Shown: piece by piece, positions 33,401-45,400 of the stretch
How the letters are laid out: the number at the start of each line of letters is the position of its first letter
Position numbering within the stretch: the stretch's first letter is position 1
Position numbers and translations under genes: made by a program
DNA from: Turritopsis dohrnii
Taxonomy: Eukaryota; Cnidaria; Hydrozoa; Anthoathecata; Oceaniidae
NCBI GenBank assembly: GCA_027922465.2
Contig: BQMF02000195.1
Location: 372,001 to 436,000 of the forward strand
Reading direction: 5' to 3'
DNA: 64,000 nt
Notes under the pieces: generated by a model
The model's database searches: none
Told to the model about the DNA's origin: nothing
The model's input: only the letters and a program-made list of their open reading frames with translations

Positions 33401-36400
33401 GTACGTTGTTGTTCGGTTGATGGGAACTTTTTTAAATACGATCTCTAGTGATTTTTCAGTTTTGGCAATTCTTTTAGCTGTCCCAAATAACATTACTTCT
33501 GTTTTTCCCTTCTTGAGGTTTATAATTAATTCTGACTCATCAAGGTAGGTCGAGATCTTTTCCAGTTCTTCATTTAGTGTATCTTCTATTTTATTGATGT
33601 TGCGGTTTGCAAAATATACGACAGTATCGTCTGCATACATCAGGATTCTCGATGATTTAAGGACATCAACCAAGTCATTAAAGTATATTATAAACAACAA
33701 AGGACCGAGGATGGATCCCTGGGGTACTCCAGAAAACACAGGTTGACAAGCTGATTTTGAGTTTTCGATATGGACTACTTGCGTGCGGTTAAATAGTCCA
33801 TATCGAAAACTCAAAATCAGCTCTTCATTTTACTGATGGGATTTTTAAAAGCTATAGAAACTAATGAACATAAATAGGCAGAGTAAGGGTATAAAGAAAA
33901 AGCAATGACGTAAAACTATTGAGTAAATATTCATAAACTTTCTTATAAACAGAATCACGGCATGAAGTTGGGAACGAAGTTTAATAATAAATAAATACTA
34001 AGTCAATATGTAATATCACATGAAATTGTCGTTTAAATTTATTAATTTGTTGTTAAAAATGAGACAATTAATTGTCGTAACACATTACATTGCACTTGTT
34101 AAAATTTGGATGTCGGCAGAATGTCTGTCCTTGTAAACAAATATGGAAGGCTTATGTAGCGAGCGTGTGACATTTCTTAATTTGATGATCGTTTTTAGGG
34201 AAGAACTAACCCAAAAATACAGAGAGACCTAACTTTCCAGCGGAAAAATTATGTCTGATGTCAATGTAAATGTACATAAGGACATTTGTGATTTTATTAT
34301 AATTTGGAAAAAAATTTCCGTGAAATTATGAAAATGGCTTGTGATTCACGAATCACGAATTGTTAATTCGTACCCTGCATCTTCCTTGACAGACAAAACA
34401 ATCACCAATCATTTCATTTGTTATGACTTATGAAAAAGGGATTGGGAGAATTTTTAGATGAATTTTGTAGGCCTTTTTCTTTGTGTCAAATGCAAATGAA
34501 CAGCTTTGACAATTGATTTCATAGCTGATTTTCTTTTCAGATTGGAAGATACATCTTGTAATTCATTGAATTGAGTAGGAATACCCTTAAAGACATTGTT
34601 AATAATAAACACTGCTTGTTCCCAGACCACTTCTTAATTGTTCTATTTCTACTGACATCAGCATAGTGCAACCCTCAGCTCTCTATATAATAGTTCATTG
34701 TCTTTAAGTCAGATTGGATACAGCAAAGTCCCTTTCTTTGATTGCTGATGATCATGGCTGAACAAGGGATAGTTCTGCCAATGATGAGGAAATTAATGAG
34801 GAAGCCTTTCAAAGTTTACTGATACATCTGTGGTCCAACTTTCTTTTAAAACTAATTTTAAATTTGACAATGAATCAATCCATATAGTAGTCGTAGAAAG
34901 AGACTAACAGTTTCATAAAACGATGCAATGGTCATTCAAATGGATTGAACTATTGATTTTGCTCAGTTGCATCCTCAGTGCTTTCATCACAAATCAACAT
35001 GGCTTTTCTGAGTGAGTTGTCAAATGATGCATAACATTGATCTGACCTTTCTATAATGGCAACAAATCTTTTTAGATTTTCTGCACTAAAGCTTTTCCTA
35101 CATTAACATTGTTGGTGCCATTAGCAAGCTTCTTTTGCTGGTAGTTTGTTTCTTTCTTTGCAGCTATTAAGGATAGTCCATACCCTCCGAGGTGAATTTT
35201 TTTGAAAAAAAATTTTTTCAATATTTCCTTTCAATTTTTTATTTAAAAACAGATTCTGCAATCAGAATTTTAAAATTCCAAATAATTATGGAGTTATTAG
35301 CAAAAACCAAAAGGCAAAAAAATCTTTGTTTACACAAGTAATTAACTTTGATTTTTCTATCAAAGAGAATATACGCACATGCATGACGCCATACATACTT
35401 TTTCGGCTTTGTTTACTTTTCGTATTCAATATTTTGCTTTATTATCGTTAAAAATAAAACCAGGTGGTTTTCTTTGTAATTATACACACTATCATTATTC
35501 AATGAGATAGTTTTCTACCTTTTTAACTTTTCATACATTCCAACATCTCACATTCACAATAGAATTTGACCGCTATTCAATTTTGTTTACACAAGCGATG
35601 GAAGAAGAAAAAATCTTTAAATGTGATTTTCTCTGAAAGTAATTTTAGCTTGATGACCAACATTTAAAGAGTTCCAACTCCCCTTGTGAACGAGATATAA
35701 CCATGCAGTTTTTTTCATTTTGTTCAGTTGGCCTTTGCGCAAAAAAGTTTGCCACTTATTTTGAAAAGAATCAAAATTCACCCCGTGAGGGAGAGTCGAA
35801 GTTAAAGAATCAACGTTGTTATAGGGTCATGAACGAAAAGCTTTATATTTTTGGAAGTAATGAGTTTTAAAAAAAACTGTGGCAAACTTTTTTCGACAAA
35901 TGATCATGGATTTCAAAAGTGCAATTTGTTTGAAAAAAAAGTGTAATGGAGGGGAGTTGGAACTTTTTAATTCAATGCGTTCTAAATTTTACTTTTTTCT
36001 TCTAATTCCTGTCCTTTTCATTTTTAATAAACAAAATATGGCTCATTAGACAGATAATTAAAAAAGGATTCAGAAAATATATACTTTTGATAAGAAAAAA
36101 TCAACACATTTCAAATTATCAGGGAAAAACTGAAATCATGCTTAGGAGGGCATGGACTATCCTTAAGTTGGTAGCAGTTACAGCGATATTTCAGTGGGTG
36201 TATATTGCAGAAATGCATTGTGATAAATTCTTGTCGTGATTTGTCTGAATCTTTTCTTGTCTTGTTTTCTTGTTGTTGTATTCTCTTACTGTCATGCTGT
36301 TTCATGAATAGCAATTCTTTCTGTATGATCTTTATCAATACTCAACATTAGATTAGATTTTGGAATGGAAACCTGTCTTGCTCAACTGCAGTTTCACTTG

Positions 36401-39400
36401 AGCCAATTAATGACATATTTGAGTTTTGAAATTAATCTATAGTCAAATCATGGCAACCACCAATGCTTTTTAATATTGAAATGAGGAATGAAAATGATTC
36501 CATCAGCATAATCAAATGATTGATGAATTGATTTCAACTGGTGTTAAGGCCACCTATAATTAATCATTCGTTCATAGTCTTCCGCACGCATTCAGAATTA
36601 AAATTCAATAATTGCGCATCGAGTTTGATTATTTTTCTAAAGTTATAAAATCATGAAAAAATAGGATTTTTCTTCTTTTATTGTTGCAAGTCATGCGTTT
36701 ATAAAGCTTTTGTTAACTTACGGAATGTCAAATTTGTTTACAGAATGCACTAAGCGCCCTTGAAAAATCCATTGGTTTATGTTCTGTATTTTATAAATAA
36801 CAAGTTTTTAAAAGGAGCAATAATAAAAATAAAATTGGAAAATAATCAAATAATCACCGCATCCCGCATCGAGATTTTTGCATAAAAAATGACTATGAAC
36901 GAATGATTAATTATAGGTGGCCTAACTTGTTTACAGAGTGTTATACGCTTACAAAATTATATAAGTTTAAAATGTTGCTTACGGAAATTAGTTGCTAAAA
37001 TTATTTTTGGTACTGAATAAATTAGTAAACATTTTACTTTAAATTAGTACACACAATTAACAAAGCAAATTTGCTTTGGATATCTGGTTTCAATGTTGTT
37101 GGACAGTATCAAACTTAGACTTAAGATATTTGAGAACTTAAAGGGATCCTGTGATGAAAAATTATATTTTTGGACATGATAGAGCTCTAAGAGTTTTTAT
37201 AGTTTTTTATAATTCTTTGTTGTTTTTGAGATATCTCAATTTCAAGATCTTAGATTTGATTGATGTAATGCATAATTATGATGTAATAAAAATGAGTAGT
37301 TAAAATTTTTCTTTGCTATTACATAAAATGAATATTACACATTTTTACTTTGTGGATCAAGAATTCTAAGTGAAATGATATAATGAAGTATGAACTAAGA
37401 ATATTTAATAGTTCAAAAGTTATACACATCAGCAGTATCACTCTGTTATTACATCATAATTTGATATTTTTAAATCAAAATATCAGTGAAAGGAAAAAAA
37501 ATTTCAAAAGACTTAATCAACTTTTTGAGCTCTATTATGTACCAAATTATCATTTGTCATCACAGGATCCGATTAAACCTATAGAAATAAATTGCTTTTA
37601 TTGTTCAAAGGGCTTTCAATTATTTCGAGGTTGCCTTTGTTTACTTTTAAACAGTATTTAAATGCCACAAATTATAGTGTATTTGTGTATTGTGGAATAT
37701 TGTAGACAAACACATACTGTAGAATGGTGTCTATTTGACAGCCTAATTAATAAGATTCTACTGGTAGAGTTGTTGGTCTTGCTTTTGATTTTCTTTTGTT
37801 CAGTTGTATATAATCTGAAGGATTTTGTTTTATTAATTTTCAATAAATCTATTTAACTGTTGATTTAATTGACAGGTACATTGGGGCAGCTGCTATCCAC
37901 TCATGGATTGTTGGTTTGTATACTGTTGCAACTGTGTTGTATTATCCCAACTATTGGTCATGCTAGATCTTTGAATGGTAAATTACCTTTACTGTCTGTT
38001 TTGCGAAAATCTATTTTTCTGAATTTGTGATACCATTACTTTTATTTTACTTTTTTTAATTGCTATAGTGATCTCTATTGGTTCTCGACATACTTAGGTT
38101 CTATTGAGATTGCTATGCAATGGTTCTCTATGATCAAAGAACTGATATTGCATTAAGAATCGTTAAACCTTTCTTCCATTAGAAGCGATTTGATTGAAAA
38201 GAAATGATTGTCAAAATCACCAATATTTTCAACTTCCTCATTATCCAATATTAACTCTTATTCTACAAACAACAGGGACCCACACTATTAATACGTTATG
38301 TGGTATGTCTAGATAAGATGAATGTAACCGTAAGACTTTTCAGACATTTTACTTTCAGCAGCTTTCAAAATTTGTCAGCTGAAGATTTGTAAATGGTAAA
38401 CTTTAGCATTGAAAGCAATGTAACTTTTTCCATGGATTACATCTTACATCCAACATGTTTTTATAAAATCTGTATGATTTTGGAATAGACTTGTCATTCA
38501 TTTCACTGAATACTCTCACTTCTCTTAGATGCTTTAGATATCCAATTCCTAGCACCTAAGGAAAGTTTTTGCATGTGTAAGCTCTTCCTTTAAACTCTAG
38601 AACATTTTTTTTGAAAGTGATAATGGTATTCTTTGAATTAAATTTCTTGTCCTTTGATACACCTATGAAAAGATGAAAATAGCAAGGACCTTTTAATCGC
38701 CACTTCTCTTTTGTAAAAGCATTATATTGTTAAAGAAGCTAATGAAATTGGCATAGAACTTCAATTGAATTGACTTGAATTGACTTAACAAATAAATTTC
38801 TACAGTTGACATCAATTTATAACAAATATTACATCAGAAAGTATACTGGATAATTTTCACTTTACCTAAGCAAATTTGTACTTTCGTATATTGAATATCA
38901 ACAAATGACTTACAATTTTTGTCTTTTTTTGAAAAGTGTAAAATTTGGTTATTGCTTTGTTTCTAGGAATCTCATCAATACTTGACTTCTTATTGTAGTT
39001 TGTAAACAAAGTCATGGTACTGTCTGGAAAGCTTTTCTTCATGGTCTTCAACCAAGGCAGCTTGTTACCATAATGTGTTTGATTATGTGTTCCCTCATCA
39101 TGTCATTCGTGCTTCTATCTATATGCCAAGATGGCAGCAGGTTAGTAATATGTTACAGACAGTTTAGAAGAAGCCATGAATTGACTTAACAAAGAATAAC
39201 TGTTTTTTTATTGATTATGAGATTTCATTATGTTTGATCAGCAGAAACATGAAAATATTATTTTTCTCGGTGCTATCTTTTAATTATATTCATTAATATA
39301 ACATTAACTAGCTCCCAAGGCAGTGAGGCTCGCCGCCCACATCCACCTGCATTGTGTCACCCCTCAAAGAGTTCACGAAAAATTAAATTAAGGAATTGGC

Positions 39401-42400
39401 CAGAGGCGGACTCAAACCCGGAACATCTGGTCTGCCAGCCGAACACGCTACTGTTACGCCACCCCCTCTTATTGTTCAAAATGTTTAATCATTTGGTTTT
39501 TTATATCTAGTTAATGTATTGTTTTCAAACCCCAGTCAACATTGGTCCTGGAAAATAAAATTAATAATAATAATAATAATAAAATTTTATCCCTGTTGGT
39601 TTCCCAGCCAATAAGGTCGCGTTGATTTGGGATGCATACGTTGGTTTCCCACTGTCATCACGCACAAGAAAAGATATAATTTCTCTCACAGCCGACATCT
39701 ACCATTTTGCATGACAGACAGACAAACAGACAAACAAACAGACAAACAAACAGAGAGTCAGCTATTAATATACAGACTCATAATACAAAAATCTGCTATT
39801 TAGAAAAAATTAGAAATTTTTGAAAAACAGTTTGAAAGAAATTTCTTTCTATGTAACTTTTGGAGCATGTTCTTTTTAGTGTCCAAAACAATTCTTATAA
39901 ATTGGGACAAATGATTGGTTCTTCTTTTTAATAATAATAATAATAATAATAATAATATTTTTATTTGTTATTCACTTCTTTAGGATGGCTTACAGTTTCC
40001 ATCTGTCATGTAGTTTTATTTTGGTAAGTCGAGAACGAGTGGAGACTTAGTTTGCAGTCAATTGAATAATTATTATTATAGGGATCCGGAAAACACTTAT
40101 TATTTATCTGGAAGGTTATTTAAACAATACTAACTTTGAGACAGGAGTATAGTCTCTGTATGGAACTAGTTTATGACTAAACTGCATTAATTCATTTCCT
40201 AGGGTTTACTTTATTCTGCTGAACTATTTCGTAAACACAACTATGTTGCAGAGTTTCCAATAATCCAGGTTTGTGTCAGTGTTTTGAAAATCCTTCTTTT
40301 AGTGTTATTGGTTATGCTTATGTTGGTGAAATTTATATATTTTTCAGCAAAAAAGGTTTTTCAGGTTCAAGAAAGAATTACATCCATGTTTTGTAGACAG
40401 TCTCGTGTTTTCTCTGAAGGTATGCTGTACAGTTTGCAATTTTATTATAATAATCCACTTTGTGCATGCCACTTCAATTTTAGAGAGTGTTTTTTTATAT
40501 TTAGGTGTTGCGGTTTTATTATCCACTTCATTTTCTAATGAGTAAGTTATCAAGTTTTTCTTGTACGTATGCAAAAAAACGGAAGACTTGTCAAGGTGAC
40601 GAAGATAGAAAAGGAAGACCAAGAATATATTCAAAACTTAATTAACACGAAAGTATTACACAAAAAATGTCAAAAAATCAGAAAAAACAAAACAAAATAA
40701 AAAACAAAATGTACAAAAGCAGCAAAATTATACAAAACAAATTTTTTCACAACTGGTCCTTTGCAACGTTGCCTACAAGAAGTAAAAACTAAAACTCTTA
40801 ACTCTGCTAAAAAACTTATCCAACTTAATATGGGTGAAGAATTCGAATTTCACTGATGTGGTAAAGAGAAGAGAAGCTGGTGTCACTTTTATAATTAAAT
40901 CAGACCCTAACATCATTATAAAGGACTTTGACAATCAAGATTCAGAAATAATGACCATTAACTTAAGGGTATATGGAAACTGAGACTGCAGCAACAACGA
41001 AAAAGACATGTTCTGTATATCACTAAAAATGCATGCCAGAAGCAAGAGAAACAGAAAATTGTCATCATTAGAGATTTTAATGCGAAAACATCACTTGTCA
41101 AGCATCAAATGGCACTTCAATTGACTGAATACAGTTGAAGATGAAGATTACAACGATAATGGCACCAGACTAAAATCTTTTTGCAGAAACAAGCAATGAT
41201 GTATTTCTTCCACATACTTTGACCATCCAAAAGAGAACCGATACACATGGTATAGCCCAGAAAGAGAACTAGGAGGATAAACAACTACGTCATAACGTCA
41301 TAACAGTATGCAAAAGAATACTTGACTGACTGTATTAGGTCTGCCGATTTGGTTTTGACTGGTAATTTAGATTGATCTAACGTTTATATATATATATATA
41401 ATAAACAACGACAGGCCAACGAACTGTGAGTGAAAATCTCTGTTCTTGTAATTTATCAGAAGTTGAGTGCCGTTTGATTCAAAACAAGTTTTTATACGAG
41501 CTTGTCATCTGCCATTACTTATACCATTATCATTATCATGTAAGTAGCAATTCAAATAACGGAAATGTCTAATGGCATTGCTAATATGAGTTAGTAAAGC
41601 AATACAATGAAAATAAACAATCTTATGATGAATGCAGTTCTTCACTACTAATATTCAATTTATTATCTGAGTTCTTTTATTCCACCCTTTTATTCCAACT
41701 TCAGTTCTACATAAAATGTTTCGTTTTAAACCTATTGTCATAATTTTTCATTGAAAGCAATTGTTGCATTATAATGATAAAAACATATATTTCAGTGGTA
41801 CGTAATGTCAAAATTTTCAACAATGGGAAAACTCTGGAGATAATTATTATGGATAAGAAGATTTTTAAAATGTTTTAAAGCATGCGGGAAAAAATTTTAT
41901 CATGCAATTATCTCACTTTTCAGAAAGTCTTTTAAAAACTCAAAGATGAGTTTTTAAGATAAGCAATATTATTTGAAAAATTCTGTAGGCCTTGGGACCC
42001 ATTTAAATGTACTGATATACCTTTAAATATCTTTTTCCTCACAAAGATTCTAGTTTCAAGAAATTTCAAATGCAAAGTTAGATACATGATTATTATATTG
42101 TTGTTTTATTTTTTGATTATACTGTGTAATAAAAGTAATTATTATCTTCTGTAGGTATTTGTGTATCATTGTGTAATAACATGATCTACGACAACCCAAC
42201 AAAAAAGTTAGTAAGTTTCATCCAATCTAAATTGAAGTCCAGGTCTGGGACTAATAAAACATCCCATGCTTAAACCTGCATCATGTGTGCGGGTAATTTC
42301 ATTAAATGTTCATTGAAGGAAATTATCTGTTTATCTTGTTATCTTGTATTTTATCATCACTCTCCTTTAATAATTCAAGATGCATATAAATTGAAACCAG

Positions 42401-45400
42401 TTGGTTTCCTAATGGCCCATTTTGTGCAGGTTTATATGGCTGGCTTTCAAGCATTGAATAATTGTGTAGATTATGTGTTTTTTAATGTCCACAATGGATG
42501 TGTTGCGATGTTTCAGGAAAATGAGCTTACATAGTGTAAACCAATGGTGATATAATTGTGCACTTTTAGCTAAAAGCATGAAATTTTGCACATTGCTTCT
42601 TCAGGCTAAAAAATTCCATTTTAGTCCAAAAAAATTGGATTTTTTGCTGACATAGGCACTGTTTTTGCCTAAAAAATCAATTTTGCCATAACTAGACATA
42701 TCATACATCATTGGATCGGAAATTTTATGTAGATTCCAAAAAGGGCTATCTCATGTCATAAAAATTAATGTACAAAGAGTTATTGATGCTCAAAATGAGC
42801 ACTATGACGTCATACACATAAAAAGTATCGAGTTAATCTCTTAGAAGTCGGTAAATTGGAAAGTAAATGCCCTAGAGCAGAAGATCCTAACAAAAATACT
42901 TAAGCAGCTGTCATAAATAAAACTCAATGTTCAATTTAATCACGTTCACATTCTCCTCTGCATTTACAAAGTTCCGTGCAAAAGAAATCAGATTTAACAC
43001 ATTTGCAACGTCCTTTACAACCTTTTTCAGGATTACATGAACATTTAATCAGTTGTCTACAGGCACCAGTGGCATCAGGTAGGTCAGTCCAATGTGGGAT
43101 GAAACTTCCATCGACAATTTTCCACCTCCATTCTTCCGGATGAGGTAGAACCTGATTAGCGATAATTGATTGGCCCCAAACATAAACAGCGATGTATGAC
43201 GATCGCAGAACATGCTTTGATAAAGCTGTGCTTGTTGGTGGAATGGAATCAATGGAACGTTCTTTGCAGAACAAATCTTTGCGACACTCGTTAGTGGTAA
43301 GGCAATTCGATGTTCTGTTGTACAGTAGCACTGTAAACCTTTCGATTATTGGTAGCGATTCCTCCACGTCGGAATGCGATGGTTGACGGCTTAAACTTTC
43401 AAAAGCAGGGGTGATGTCATCAAATGAATCCCAGGTCTTCCAAGCTGAACCCTTTGAAACTTTTGATAAATACGATACTTGATCACACATTGAGAAGGCA
43501 TGGAAAAATGGAAGCCCTAGAGCTTTTGACTGCCCTAAATTGGCGAAAATGACATGTATTGGGAAGAACTGGCGATGCTTTCCCGTTCTGAAATCGATCC
43601 ACAGTTCTTCAATTTGTTCTTTTAATCGAGCAAATATGGAGACTGCTATCACCAGAACATCTGCGGTGCAGATGGTGATCTTTCTATGGCCTTGTAGTGA
43701 CATATCATTAACGTATAAAAATACTCTTGTGTCTGCCTCCTCGTGGTTGCAGGGTGAAATAAATGAAGATGTCATCTGACCGCTATTGGTGATTGGCTAT
43801 TGGCAATTTGTAGCATAGGCACACATTAAAACTGTTTGGTGATCACTGCTAAGTATCAACACCTTCGAAAGGTAGGCAAATAATTTCGTTTTGTTTTGAT
43901 CCAAACGAATCCATGCCAATTTGAGGACGCAATTGAATCATCGTGTACCTTTCTACATATCCCTTTTCCTCGCTTCGTTCTTGTTGTTGCTTTCATGCTA
44001 AGACCTTTGTAAGTGTCAAACACCACGTCTACTCACTGCGATTGGTATTCTCGTTGGTATTTTTCCACCTGTGGGTAAAAACTTTCTGCGGTATAATTTT
44101 TGAAATTCTGATTTTTCTTTGGCTTCGTTTACAATCACAGATCCCTCTAAAATGGCTGTGTTCACCACAGGCGTAGTAGATTTGGCTTCTGACGGATGAA
44201 TACATTTCGCAAAATCAGATTTGTTTCCTGAACGCATTTGACCACTTTTTGATTCCCATCTCTGACCTGTGTTGCTATGTACATTTGGGAAAACAGTCTG
44301 ATGTGCATCTTTAACTCTTTCGTTTCGGCTTTGCTTGATTTTCCCTTCGTGCAGGGTGTTTTGAAAACTGATACGTTGTTCTTCTTTATGGATGTGTCGA
44401 TCACACTTGTTTTCATAAAAATCCTTGTGTTTCGGAATTCTTCATACTGTGTCTTTCCAAGCTCCTTAATTCTCAAGACTATTTTTGCGGCATCTTCGCC
44501 CATCACATCTTTAGTTCCCAATTGAACAAGATCCGTTGAGTCACCAGAACAGGTAAAAGGGTTTCCCAGTTGTGTTATTTCAGCCGAAAGCTTGTCAACA
44601 TGTTGATTGAATCTTTGTTGAAAGGTAGGTGAGTGTTCATGATGGTTGTAAATCGAATGCTCATTTTTCTTGAGAATTATCAAATCTTCACTCAGAAACC
44701 GCTTGTCCTACTTCAGGACTACAGATTTGCCAACATCGAAACTTGTCTTCATCCTCAGTTGAACCGACAAAACCACCTTTTCCTAAAAGTTAAAATGTTA
44801 AATGCCCTGAACACATACGAACCCGCTGATCAAGTCTGTGTGATTGAACTAAATGGAGTAGACCTTTCTCATTACTTTGAGTTTCGTTGCAGAAAAAACA
44901 TGCTTCGACTTTTGAGAAACTAGACTCTGAAGACTGGAGCTTCTGACGGGTAACTGTGAAAGAATAGAAGAATAGATGAAAGATAAATGCAATTTAATTT
45001 TAATTGAATTGAAAAATGAACGAGTCTAGAAATAAACGTCACGAAATTCACTCCCAGCACCTAAACTCTGATTTTTTGTAAAGGAAAAACTAGCAAGCTT
45101 CTATCAACCCTAAAAACAACAGCTTAACTACATGGCTATACTTGAAAGAGGTATACTATATACCTCTCTCATTATTTCTTGCTCTCTCATATTTCTGAAT
45201 ACAGTGGAACCTCTATTAAGGGTCACCTCCATACATCGGTCACCTCCAATCAACGGTCAAACGGCCACTTTCTATTGTCCCAATGTTTAATTTTACCTCT
45301 ATTAACGGTCAAAAAAAATCTTTATGCAAGCAAATGAAAGGAAAAATATCTTATTTATAATAATTATTTACAAAAATAAAGTCAAGTCAAGCAGCTTCAT

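Noticed and set aside
36111..36338. Minus-strand 75-aa frame rich in Q/E/K
   Set aside because: Overlaps the end of a TTAA-flanked MITE and lacks any family resemblance.
39397..39468. A functional tRNA gene
   Set aside because: Only A- and B-box-like stretches are visible; the T and D stems do not pair well.
41790..41880. Alternative NDC1 exon starting after TTTCAG at about 41792 (text resembling VRN)
   Set aside because: The phase-0 reading gives a stop after about 15 codons, whereas 40505-40541 plus 42155-42242 gives continuous frame and better similarity.
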